Below, one piece after another: positions 16,566-24,715 of a stretch of DNA of 64,000 bases. The DNA is from Tissierellales bacterium (GTDB lineage Bacteria > Bacillota > Clostridia > Tissierellales > Tissierellaceae). Position numbers and translations under genes: made by a program. The stretch lies in assembly GCA_014360205.1 (NCBI GenBank), contig JACIXZ010000001.1, positions 214,137 to 278,136 on the forward strand. The letters run 5' to 3'. The notes beneath the pieces are model-generated. The model did not search any database, was not told the origin of the DNA, and saw only the letters and a list, made by a program, of their open reading frames with translations. How positions within the stretch are numbered: the first letter of the stretch is position 1; each line of letters begins with the position of its first letter.

Positions 16566-18416
16566 ATGCAGGGATTAAGCAATATAAATTATTTGAAGAA
16601 TAATTTTCCTTTGGCATGGGAGAAAATTAAAGACTTAGATGAAAATTTATTTGAAGATGCTATAATTGAAGAAGCTAAAAGCGGATTAAATACACTTAAA
16701 ATAAGATCAGAGGGTGATTTTAAATACATTCATAGCAAATATGATCCTTTAAAAGAAGCTCAAAGCATAATTAAAAAGAATGAGAATAATTTAGAAAAGA
16801 GCAAAATAATAATATTTTTTGGAACTGGATTGGGTTATCATATAGAATTGATACTAAGAGCATATCCTGATATAAGGGCATATATCTATGAACCAAATAG
16901 TGAAGTATTATATTACTTTTTAAAAGAAAGGTCTTTCTCAGAATCACAGCTTAAACGATTTAGAAATATATTTATTGATAGGGACTCATTTTTAAGAGAA
17001 ATAGAGAATATAATTAGGTTAAATAGAGATAGTTTAACAATTTTAGAGTTGCCCTCATATAAGTCATTTTATCCTGATGAATATCAATTTTTTATTGAAA
17101 CTATAAGATCTAGCATTAAAAATAGAAGAAGCAATATAATAACAGAATATTCATTTCAGAAACGTTGGATAATTAACTCTATGAAGAACTTTAAACATGT
17201 GTTAAATACTCCAAATGTGATAGTAGAAAATAAAGGAAGATTTAAAGACAAACCAGCTATATTAGTAGCAGCAGGCCCATCTTTAAATGAAGAAATAGAA
17301 AATATTAGAAAAATAAAAGAAGAAGGACTTGCATATATATTTAGTGTAGGTTCAGCCATAAACACATTGATTGCAAACAATATTTATCCTGATGCAGCAA
17401 CAACTTATGATCCCACTGAGCACAACCAAAAAGTTTTTTTGAAAGTAAAAGAGCAGAACATAAAAGAGATTCCGCTTATATTCGGTTCATCTGTTGGATA
17501 TGAAACCATAGAAAATTATCCTGGGAAACTTTATCATATGATTACATCGCAAGATAAAGTATCAAATTATTACTTAGACAATGAAAATACAGAGCCTATA
17601 GACATAGTGCTAGATGCTCCAAGCATTGCCGTGGTTACGCTTCAGTTGCTAAATTATCTAGGATTTAATCCAATAATACTTGCAGGGCAAAATCTTGCTT
17701 ATGTAGGTACAAAAAATCACTCAGAAGGTGTGTTTTACAGCAATGATTTATCAGATGAAGAATTAAAAAACGCCCTTGAAGTCAAAGATGTTTACGGGAA
17801 TACAATAAAGACAAATAATGGATACAATTCAGCGAGGCGACAAATGGAACTGTATATAAAGCAACTAAAAAATTTAACAGTTATTAATACAACTAAAGGT
17901 GGGGCAGACATTGAAGGAGCTCCATTTATGGAATTAGAAAAAGTGATGAATAAATATTTAAATGTAAAACTCGTAAAAGATAAATTTTTAGAGAATTGGG
18001 ATTTTCACTATGACAAATCAAATTTAAAAGATAAATCAAATAGAATGGATATATATAAAAATGAAGCAGAAACAATAATGAAAGAATACTATACATTATT
18101 AGATAAAATGGAAAACTTGTTAATAAATAACAACACAAAAGAACTCCAAAATATGTACAATCTGCTAAATTTAACAATCGACAAAATCGAAGAAAATCCA
18201 TATTTTAATACTTTTATTCTTCAGATGAATCGCCTCTATCATCAGCTATTATCTGAAGAAATTAAGATATTATCAGAAGAAAAGAATCTACGAAAGAAAA
18301 ATGAGAAATTAATAAAAGAATATAGAATTTTTATGGATAGATGTAAAAGTGATTTTGAATTAATAACTCCTATATATGAGGAGCTAAAAGAAAATATTTT
18401 AGAGTATTGTAAATAA
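16566..18416 (+). CDS. Maf-type motility-associated glycosyltransferase (DUF115/MptE-like)
   Basis: Cytoplasmic protein of 616 residues. The central DUF115/MptE-like domain (about 195-420) is clear: AILVAAGPSLNEEI, AYIFSVGSAINTLIANNIYPDA, TYDPTEHNQKVF and ILAGQNLAYVG. N- and C-terminal helical regions flank it, as in Maf proteins that transfer nonulosonic acids (pseudaminic or legionaminic acid) to flagellin Ser/Thr before export. The flagellin gene 15 kb upstream has a Thr/Ser-rich centre. No nonulosonic acid synthesis genes are in this window. Second gene of a two-gene unit ending at the terminator 18419-18440. Confidence 0.88.
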   Translation: MQGLSNINYLKNNFPLAWEKIKDLDENLFEDAIIEEAKSGLNTLKIRSEGDFKYIHSKYDPLKEAQSIIKKNENNLEKSKIIIFFGTGLGYHIELILRAYPDIRAYIYEPNSEVLYYFLKERSFSESQLKRFRNIFIDRDSFLREIENIIRLNRDSLTILELPSYKSFYPDEYQFFIETIRSSIKNRRSNIITEYSFQKRWIINSMKNFKHVLNTPNVIVENKGRFKDKPAILVAAGPSLNEEIENIRKIKEEGLAYIFSVGSAINTLIANNIYPDAATTYDPTEHNQKVFLKVKEQNIKEIPLIFGSSVGYETIENYPGKLYHMITSQDKVSNYYLDNENTEPIDIVLDAPSIAVVTLQLLNYLGFNPIILAGQNLAYVGTKNHSEGVFYSNDLSDEELKNALEVKDVYGNTIKTNNGYNSARRQMELYIKQLKNLTVINTTKGGADIEGAPFMELEKVMNKYLNVKLVKDKFLENWDFHYDKSNLKDKSNRMDIYKNEAETIMKEYYTLLDKMENLLINNNTKELQNMYNLLNLTIDKIEENPYFNTFILQMNRLYHQLLSEEIKILSEEKNLRKKNEKLIKEYRIFMDRCKSDFELITPIYEELKENILEYCK

Positions 18417-18418
18417 TT

Positions 18419-18440
18419 AAGTGGCAAAAGCCACTTTTTT
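18419..18440 (+). terminator. Rho-independent terminator after the Maf gene
   Basis: AAGTGGC-AAAA-GCCACTT followed by T4. It lies immediately upstream of the -35 of the arsR-type operon. Confidence 0.85.
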
Positions 18441-18441
18441 C

Positions 18442-18485
18442 TTGACATAAATATTTATATATTCTAATATTAGAATATATAAATA
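18442..18485 (+). promoter_or_regulatory. Promoter with 34-bp palindromic operator for the ArsR/CoA-disulfide reductase operon
   Basis: TTGACA (18442-18447), 17 bases, then TAATAT (18465-18470). A perfect 34-bp palindrome with 17-bp arms spans 18452-18485 and covers the -10 and the start site. Its core is TATTCTAATATTAGAATA. ArsR-family repressors bind such AT-rich dyads over their own promoter, so this is probably the operator of the regulator encoded just downstream. Confidence 0.8.
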
Positions 18486-18498
18486 GAGGAGGAAACTG

Positions 18499-18783
18499 AT
18501 GGAGATTGATAGAAAAATATTTAACGAAAAAGCAGATTTGCTAAAACTAATAGCTCATCCCATAAGACTATGCATTCTAAAAGGGCTGATTGAAAATGGA
18601 GAGAACAATGTTTCATTTATGCAAAACTGCTTAGATGTTCCACAGTCGACAATTTCTCAGCATTTGGCAAAACTGAGGACTGCGGGGATAATAGAAGACA
18701 ACAGGCGAGGCAATGAAGTGTATTATAAAATAAAAGATGATGAAGTAATAAACATAATAAAATTGTTATTTAATGAAAAATAG
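18499..18783 (+). CDS. ArsR/SmtB-family transcriptional repressor
   Basis: 94-residue winged-helix protein. KLIAHPIRLCILKGLIENGENNVSFMQNCLDVPQSTISQHLAKLRTAGIIEDNRRGNEVYYKI is the classic ArsR fold, with recognition helix QSTISQHLAKL. Metal-type CxC motifs are absent; two cysteines (Cys 25 in RLCIL and Cys 43 in QNCLD) could act as redox or persulfide sensors, as in BigR/SqrR-type members. It is co-transcribed with the CoA-disulfide reductase fusion 11 bases downstream, which supports a sulfur-related inducer. Likely autorepressor at the palindrome 18452-18485. Confidence 0.93.
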   Translation: MEIDRKIFNEKADLLKLIAHPIRLCILKGLIENGENNVSFMQNCLDVPQSTISQHLAKLRTAGIIEDNRRGNEVYYKIKDDEVINIIKLLFNEK

Positions 18784-18794
18784 GAGGAAAGAAA

Positions 18795-21281
18795 ATGGGT
18801 AAAAAAGTATTGATTGTTGGTGGTGTAGCAGGTGGAGCAACTGCTCTAGCAAGGCTTAGAAGACTTGACGAAAGTGCAGAGATAATTTTATTTGAAAGAG
18901 GCGAATATGTATCATTTGCTAACTGTGGTTTGCCATATTACATTGGTGGGGAAATCCAAGAAAGAGATCAACTCCTAGTTAGCACACCAGAGAGTTTAAA
19001 AGTGAAATTTAATGCAGACATAAGGACATCAAACGAAGTCTTAAAAATAAACAGAGAAGAAAAAACAGTTGAAGTTAAAAATCATAAAACAGGGGAAATA
19101 TATAAAGAGTCATATGATTATCTAATTCTTTCGACTGGCTCAAGCCCATTAAAGCCACCCATTCCAGGAATAGATGCACCAAATATCTTTAGCCTTTGGA
19201 CTATCCCGGACACAGACAAGATAAAGGGATATATCGACACAAACAAACCAAAATCAGCAATAGTAGTAGGTGGTGGGTTTATAGGACTTGAGATGGCTGA
19301 AAATTTACACGCACAGGGGTTAGAAGTCTCCATTGTAGAAATGCTTGATCAAGTAATGGCACCAATAGACTTTGAAATGGCGCAAATAGTACATGAGCAT
19401 TTAAAATCCAAAGGGGTAAAATTACATCTTAAAGATGGCGTGTCATCTTTTTCTTATGAAAATGGAAAAACTACTGTAACTCTTCAATCAGGAGAAAAAG
19501 TAATAGGCGACATGGTAATACTTTCAATAGGAGTAAGACCAAACAGTGAATTAGCTAAAGACGCTGGCCTTGAAATAAATCAAAGAGGTGGAGTTGTTGT
19601 AGATGAATGGTTAAAGACCTCTGACGAATCAATATATGCAATAGGAGATGTAATTGAAGTAGTTGATTATATAACTAAAAATAAGACAATGGTGCCACTT
19701 GCTGGACCTGCCAACAAACAAGGAAGAATTGCAGCAAACAATATTTTAGCAGACTATAAAGAAACATATAAAGGGACTCAAGGCACAAGCATTGCCAAAG
19801 TATTTGATTTGACAGTAGCCAATACTGGAATAAATGAAAAGAATTTAAATAAACTTGGAAAAGAATACAAAAAAGACTATCAAATAGCTCTTATTCATGT
19901 AAATTCACATGCAGGTTATTATCCAGGAGCACTCCCAATGACAATTAAGCTTATATTTGACAATGATGGTAAAATATTGGGTTCACAAATAGTAGGATAT
20001 GATGGAGTAGACAAGAGAATTGATGTAATAGCAACTGCAATTAGATTTAATGCAACAGTTAAAGATTTAATGGAACTTGAACTTGCATATGCACCTCCTT
20101 ATTCCTCTGCTAAAGATCCTGTAAACATGATTGGATTTGCTGCAGACAATATATTAAGAGGATTGACAGAACAAGTGCTTTGGAGAGAATTAGACACTTT
20201 AGATAAGACAACTCATGTATTATTAGATATAAGAGAAGATGTAGAAAGAGAACTAGGGTTTATTGAAAATTCAATTCACATACCTCTAGGACAGCTTAGA
20301 AATAGATTAAACGAATTGGACAAATCAAAGACTTATATAGTATATTGCGCAGTAGGCTTAAGAGGTTATATTGCAGACAGGTTATTAAGACAAAATGGAT
20401 TTAAATCACTAAATTTAGCTGGTGGATTTAACACATACAAGACTATGTATATGCAAGACAAAATAGATAACGAACCAAGATCTTTCTCTGATTCAGGTGT
20501 TGTTGAAACACCAAAGAAAGAAGAATATGTAGGAGAAACATTCAAATTAAATGCATGTGGTCTATCATGCCCTGGACCAATCATCCAAGTAGCTGAAAAG
20601 ATGAAAGAATTAAATAATGGAGACATACTAGAAGTTCAAGCAACAGACCCAGGCTTTATCAATGACATAAAAGCATGGTGCCAAAACACTAAAAACACAT
20701 TTATATCGGAAGAAAAATTAAAAGACAGATGGGTAGTAAAGATAAAAAAAGGATTGGCACTCTCTGATATAGTCAAAGATGAAAAAGGCTTTATGGAAGT
20801 AAATCAAGGCAAAAAATCAAAGACATTGATAGTCTTTAGTGGAGATTTAGATAAGACAATAGCTTCATTTATAATAGCAAATGGGGCCAGAGCGATGGGC
20901 AATGAAGTAACAATGTTTTTCACATTTTGGGGATTGAATATTTTAAGAAAACCAGAAAAAGTAAAAGTTGAGAAAAATTTTATAGAAAAAATGTTTGGAA
21001 TCATGATGCCAAGGGGTACAAAAGAATTAGGGCTATCACGAATGAATATGGCAGGCATGGGTGGAAAAATGATCAGAAAAGTAATGAAAGATAAGAACAT
21101 TCAATCCGTAGAAGAACTCATGGAATTAGCAATCAATTCAGGAATTAGAATAATTGCTTGCCAAATGAGCATGGATGTAATGGGGATAAAAAAAGAAGAA
21201 CTATTTGATGGCGTTGAAATAGGTGGAGTAGCAACATATTTAAACGCTGCAGATGAATCAAATGTCAATTTGTTTGTGTAA
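18795..21281 (+). CDS. CoA-disulfide reductase / rhodanese / TusA / DsrE fusion protein
   Basis: 828 residues in four parts. Residues 1-440 are an FAD/NAD(P) flavoprotein of the CoA-disulfide reductase type: N-terminal VLIVGGVAGGATALARLRR, single active-site cysteine in FANCGLPYYIGG (Cys 44) and a C-terminal dimer domain. Residues about 455-550 are a rhodanese domain with catalytic Cys 518 (VYCAVGLRGY). Residues about 570-640 are TusA-like with CGLSCPGP (Cys 588 and 592). Residues about 668-828 are DsrE-like. The combination implies handling of CoA-persulfide, polysulfide or zero-valent sulfur, with sulfur passed along cysteines in one chain. The substrate is not proven. Controlled with the preceding ArsR gene. 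Confidence 0.92.
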   Translation: MGKKVLIVGGVAGGATALARLRRLDESAEIILFERGEYVSFANCGLPYYIGGEIQERDQLLVSTPESLKVKFNADIRTSNEVLKINREEKTVEVKNHKTGEIYKESYDYLILSTGSSPLKPPIPGIDAPNIFSLWTIPDTDKIKGYIDTNKPKSAIVVGGGFIGLEMAENLHAQGLEVSIVEMLDQVMAPIDFEMAQIVHEHLKSKGVKLHLKDGVSSFSYENGKTTVTLQSGEKVIGDMVILSIGVRPNSELAKDAGLEINQRGGVVVDEWLKTSDESIYAIGDVIEVVDYITKNKTMVPLAGPANKQGRIAANNILADYKETYKGTQGTSIAKVFDLTVANTGINEKNLNKLGKEYKKDYQIALIHVNSHAGYYPGALPMTIKLIFDNDGKILGSQIVGYDGVDKRIDVIATAIRFNATVKDLMELELAYAPPYSSAKDPVNMIGFAADNILRGLTEQVLWRELDTLDKTTHVLLDIREDVERELGFIENSIHIPLGQLRNRLNELDKSKTYIVYCAVGLRGYIADRLLRQNGFKSLNLAGGFNTYKTMYMQDKIDNEPRSFSDSGVVETPKKEEYVGETFKLNACGLSCPGPIIQVAEKMKELNNGDILEVQATDPGFINDIKAWCQNTKNTFISEEKLKDRWVVKIKKGLALSDIVKDEKGFMEVNQGKKSKTLIVFSGDLDKTIASFIIANGARAMGNEVTMFFTFWGLNILRKPEKVKVEKNFIEKMFGIMMPRGTKELGLSRMNMAGMGGKMIRKVMKDKNIQSVEELMELAINSGIRIIACQMSMDVMGIKKEELFDGVEIGGVATYLNAADESNVNLFV

Positions 21282-21305
21282 TAATTAATTTTAAATTTGC
21301 CCTAG

Positions 21306-21334
21306 ACTTAAAAATATTTTTGGTGTATACTATT
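21306..21334 (+). promoter_or_regulatory. Probable rubrerythrin promoter
   Basis: TAGACT and TATACT separated by 17 bases, just upstream of the 23-bp palindrome. The -35 matches four of six consensus bases. Confidence 0.5.
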
Positions 21335-21344
21335 TATGCAGAGA

Positions 21345-21367
21345 AAAATTGTAATCATTACAATTTT
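21345..21367. promoter_or_regulatory. PerR/Fur-type palindrome upstream of rubrerythrin
   Basis: A perfect 23-bp palindrome (11-bp arms around a central C) whose core TGTAATCATTACA is identical to the site upstream of ferritin. It lies downstream of the probable -10, where a repressor would block elongation or initiation. PerR controls rubrerythrins and iron-storage genes in Clostridia and Bacilli. Confidence 0.7.
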
Positions 21368-21410
21368 ATCTTTGCATAAATAAATATAAAAAAACAAGGG
21401 GGTAATATTT

Positions 21411-21956
21411 ATGAACGCAATGACACAAGAAAATTTAAGATCTGCATTTGGAGGAGAAAGCCAAGCACATATGAGATATAGAATTTGGGCAGACAAGGCA
21501 GAAAAGGATGGCTTTCCAACTGTAGCTAGATTATTTAGAGCAACATCAGATGCTGAACAAATTCACGCTACATTCCATTTTAATGCATTAAGAGATATCG
21601 CGGGATCTTTCTCAGTAACATCAGGCGGAGGATTTGGATTAGGAACAACATCACAAAATCTTCAAGGCGGAATCGATGGAGAAATGTTTGAGGTAACTCA
21701 AATGTACCCTGCTTACATAGCAGTAGCACAATTGCAGGGAGAAAAAGAAGCTGAAAATGCTATGAAATATGCAGTAGCAGCTGAAAAAGTACATGCAGAG
21801 CTTTACACAAAAGCTAAAGAATATGTAGACCAAGGAAAAGACTTAGATGCAAAAGTTGTAAAACTTTGCCCATCATGTGGATTTATAACAATCACTGGCG
21901 AAGAAGACAAATGCCCACTTTGTGGAGTATCTAAAGACAGGTTCATAGAGTATTAA
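21411..21956 (+). CDS. rbr: Rubrerythrin
   Basis: Non-haem iron peroxidase that reduces hydrogen peroxide in anaerobes. Of 181 residues, about 1-140 form the ferritin-like di-iron domain (GGESQAHMRYRIWADKAEKDG; SDAEQIHATFHFNAL; AAEKVHAELY) and about 145-181 the rubredoxin-like Fe(SCys)4 domain (LCPSCGFI and CPLCG). Preceded by GGGGGTAAT and a palindromic operator; followed by its own terminator. Monocistronic oxidative-stress gene. Confidence 0.97.
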   Translation: MNAMTQENLRSAFGGESQAHMRYRIWADKAEKDGFPTVARLFRATSDAEQIHATFHFNALRDIAGSFSVTSGGGFGLGTTSQNLQGGIDGEMFEVTQMYPAYIAVAQLQGEKEAENAMKYAVAAEKVHAELYTKAKEYVDQGKDLDAKVVKLCPSCGFITITGEEDKCPLCGVSKDRFIEY

Positions 21957-21961
21957 TAAAT

Positions 21962-21985
21962 AGAGCGCTTCTAAAAGCGCTCTTT
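21962..21985 (+). terminator. Rho-independent terminator after rubrerythrin
   Basis: AGAGCGCTT-CTAA-AAGCGCTCT followed by a short T stretch. Confidence 0.8.
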
Positions 21986-22005
21986 AATCTATATGGGGTG
22001 ATTTC

Positions 22006-22569
22006 ATGCTTTTAGAAGTGGTTTTAATATCATTAATAATAGCACTAGTAAGAGGCGGAAGTTTAAAAAATTTAACTTATTTACATATTGATGGTATAGG
22101 CTATATGCTAATAGGTGTAATTATTTATTCTTTCTCTATAAGATATATAGCAAATAGCAATAGTGAATTTTCGACATTGCTTTTTTCAAATCTTCCACTT
22201 ATATACATATTATCTTTTGGATTGATATTGTTTGGGCTATATAAAAATAAACATATAACTGGCATAAAATTGTCAATGGCAGGCATAGTTCTAAATCAAA
22301 TAGTGATTATACTTAATGGAGGAAGGATGCCAGTCTCTGAAGATGCTTTATTAAGATTAAATATGCTAGATCAATTAAAAATACTCCAACAAGATATAGT
22401 TATTACTCATACACTCATAAATAGCTCTACAAAATTATATCTTTTATCAGACATAATCCCTGTAAGATATATTTTGCCAAAAGTAATCAGCATAGGAGAT
22501 ATACTCCTTTCTATAGGTATATTTCTAATGATTCAGAAATTTGCAACTTCTCAAGATATGTTGCAGTAA
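22006..22569 (+). CDS. DUF5317-family membrane protein
   Basis: 187 residues with about five hydrophobic segments. The N-terminal pattern LISLIIALVRGGSLKNLTYLHIDG and the motif LNGGRMPVSEDAL match the DUF5317 family of small Firmicute membrane proteins, whose function is unknown. It starts 20 bases after the rubrerythrin terminator with a GGGGTGAT ribosome site and is followed 49 bases later by the CapA-like gene. I cannot assign a role. Confidence 0.8.
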   Translation: MLLEVVLISLIIALVRGGSLKNLTYLHIDGIGYMLIGVIIYSFSIRYIANSNSEFSTLLFSNLPLIYILSFGLILFGLYKNKHITGIKLSMAGIVLNQIVIILNGGRMPVSEDALLRLNMLDQLKILQQDIVITHTLINSSTKLYLLSDIIPVRYILPKVISIGDILLSIGIFLMIQKFATSQDMLQ

Positions 22570-22618
22570 TCAAGCTTTAGTTGTACAATTAGAGTATAGA
22601 TGATTAGGAGCTGATGAA

Positions 22619-23827
22619 ATGGGAAAAAGCTTGAGGTACATAGCTGCATTTTTGATAATATTACTTTTGTCTGGATGCAGTATAAGCTATACTCAAACTG
22701 AAGATTTTGATGCCGAACAAAGTGAAAACGTTACCATAGAAGAATCTATATCAACTCAAATAGAAGAAAAAACTATTGAACATATTAAGCCGTATTCATA
22801 TGCAGAGATAATTTTCGTAGGAGACATAATGCTTCATATGCCTCAGGTTAACAGTGCAAAGACTTCTGAAGGCTATGATTTCAATCCTGTGTTTAAATAT
22901 ATAAAACCTTACATAGAAGATTCAGATCTAGCAATAGCTAATATCGAAACATCCTTTTCTAACAAGGACAAACCTTTCAGTGGATTTCCCCTTTTTAACT
23001 CGCCTGTAGAAATATTAGATGCACTAAAATTTACAGGTTTTAATGTGCTTTCTACAGCTAACAACCATGTCCTAGACCAAGGCAGGGATGGTATTATAAA
23101 GATGATTGATGAGCTAGAAAAAAGAGAAATAGAATATATTGGAACTAGCAAAGGAGAATATACTCCATATAAGATATTGGATGTAAATGATATAAGGGTA
23201 GGTATATTTACTTATGCCTTTTATCTGAATGGCTTAAACAGCAGATTGAATGAAGAAGAAATATCGACGATGTTAAATCTATATGATGAAGATAGAGCGA
23301 AGATAGATATTGAAAACGCTAAGAAAGACGGAGCTGAAATTATAATTCTATTCTTACATTGGGGTAATGAATATCAGAAATTAGCAAGCGACTATCAAAG
23401 AGATACAGCCTTAAAACTAGCAGAATTTGGTGCTGATATTATTGTAGGCTCACACCCTCATGTCATACAAGATAGTGAAATAATAGATTTAGGCGATAGG
23501 AATACATATGTATTTTATTCACTAGGAAATTTTTATTCTAACCAAAGGCAAGAGACTATGGGAAATTCACTTACTGAAGATGGGGCTATACTTAAATTTC
23601 GTTTAAAAAAAGATAATTTTTCAGGTAGCACTTTAGTAGAAAATATAAATATAACACCGACATGGGTATATAGAAAGATGGAAAATGGGAAATATGGGTA
23701 TTATATACTTCCTGTTAAAGATGCCTTAGAAGGTAATCTTGACTTAAACCTACCTGAAAATATCATCGAGAGACTCCAAAGAAGTTATGAAAACACCTTT
23801 ACTAAACTAAATCTATATAAAAATTGA
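22619..23827 (+). CDS. CapA-family lipoprotein (poly-gamma-glutamate synthesis/metallophosphoesterase-like)
   Basis: 402 residues. The N-terminus is a lipoprotein signal, with the hydrophobic stretch AAFLIILLLSGC and lipidated Cys 20. After a charged linker, residues about 60-350 form the CapA fold (calcineurin-like): FVGDIMLHMPQ, LAIANIETSFSN, STANNHVLDQG, LFLHWGNEYQ and GSHPHVIQ, with the His and Asp residues expected to bind metal. Family members include PgsA/CapA of poly-gamma-glutamate capsules, but no pgsB/pgsC genes are nearby, so the substrate is uncertain. Anchored outside the membrane. Confidence 0.88.
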   Translation: MGKSLRYIAAFLIILLLSGCSISYTQTEDFDAEQSENVTIEESISTQIEEKTIEHIKPYSYAEIIFVGDIMLHMPQVNSAKTSEGYDFNPVFKYIKPYIEDSDLAIANIETSFSNKDKPFSGFPLFNSPVEILDALKFTGFNVLSTANNHVLDQGRDGIIKMIDELEKREIEYIGTSKGEYTPYKILDVNDIRVGIFTYAFYLNGLNSRLNEEEISTMLNLYDEDRAKIDIENAKKDGAEIIILFLHWGNEYQKLASDYQRDTALKLAEFGADIIVGSHPHVIQDSEIIDLGDRNTYVFYSLGNFYSNQRQETMGNSLTEDGAILKFRLKKDNFSGSTLVENINITPTWVYRKMENGKYGYYILPVKDALEGNLDLNLPENIIERLQRSYENTFTKLNLYKN

Positions 23828-23854
23828 CACAAATAAAATTTATTAATGTATAAT
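23824..23854 (+). promoter_or_regulatory. Possible promoter of the cdaA operon
   Basis: TTGACA (23824-23829) and TATAAT (23849-23854), both perfect hexamers, but with a 19-base spacer, which is long. The -35 overlaps the stop codon of the CapA-like gene. Confidence 0.5.
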
Positions 23855-23887
23855 ATAAGAATAGACTAATACAAAGGATGGTAGCCC

Positions 23888-24715
23888 ATGCAAAGTATAA
23901 TAAATTCTTTTATAAATATAAGGATAAGAGATATCATAGACATACTCATAGTAGCTTTTGTTTTGTACAGGATACTCATATTGATAAAAGAAACTCGAGC
24001 AGAACAGCTAATGAAAGGTATAGGTATACTACTTGTTTTGACAAAATTAAGTGAATGGGCAGAGCTATACACTATAAATTGGATACTTAGCAATGCCATG
24101 ACAGTAGGAACACTTGCACTATTAATTGTTTTTCAACCTGAACTTAGAAGAGGATTAGAATCACTTGGAAGAAGTAGATTTTTTACAAAATCATTTGTGG
24201 ATATAAGAACAGAAAACATGGCCAAAGTGGTTGATGAGATAGTTGAAGCAACTGCATCTTTATCTAGGCAAAAAATCGGGGCACTGATGGTATTTGAAAG
24301 ACAAACAGGTCTAAATGAAATAGTAGAAACTGGAACAAAGATCAATGGCAATGTAAGTGCAGATTTACTCATAAATATATTTATACCAAACACGCCACTT
24401 CATGATGGGGCAGTCATCATAAAGGACAATATAATAAAAGCTGCCGCTTGTTTTTTGCCGCTTTCTGAAAGCAGTGCTATATCAAGGGAATTAGGAACAA
24501 GACATAGAGCTGCTATAGGTGTAACGGAAAGATCAGACAGCCTAGCAGTTATAGTATCCGAAGAAACAGGGGCCATATCTGTCGCAGAAAATGGAGATAT
24601 CTCTAGATATATAGATCCAGAAACTCTTAAACAAATATTGCTAGACATGTATAAACCTAAAAATGGAAGAGAGTCCTTCTTAAAATGGAGGTTCAAAGAT
24701 GGAAAAGAGGAATAA
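23888..24715 (+). CDS. cdaA: Diadenylate cyclase CdaA
   Basis: Membrane-bound enzyme that makes c-di-AMP from two ATP; c-di-AMP controls potassium and osmolyte balance. The 275 residues start with three hydrophobic helices (about 15-80), followed by the DAC domain (about 85-255) with the catalytic motifs PLHDGAVII and GTRHRAAIG. The last 17 bases overlap ybbR, the usual partner and regulator (CdaR). In many Firmicutes glmM follows ybbR; here a fermentation operon follows instead. Start at ATG 23888 with AGGATGG upstream. Confidence 0.96.
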   Translation: MQSIINSFINIRIRDIIDILIVAFVLYRILILIKETRAEQLMKGIGILLVLTKLSEWAELYTINWILSNAMTVGTLALLIVFQPELRRGLESLGRSRFFTKSFVDIRTENMAKVVDEIVEATASLSRQKIGALMVFERQTGLNEIVETGTKINGNVSADLLINIFIPNTPLHDGAVIIKDNIIKAAACFLPLSESSAISRELGTRHRAAIGVTERSDSLAVIVSEETGAISVAENGDISRYIDPETLKQILLDMYKPKNGRESFLKWRFKDGKEE

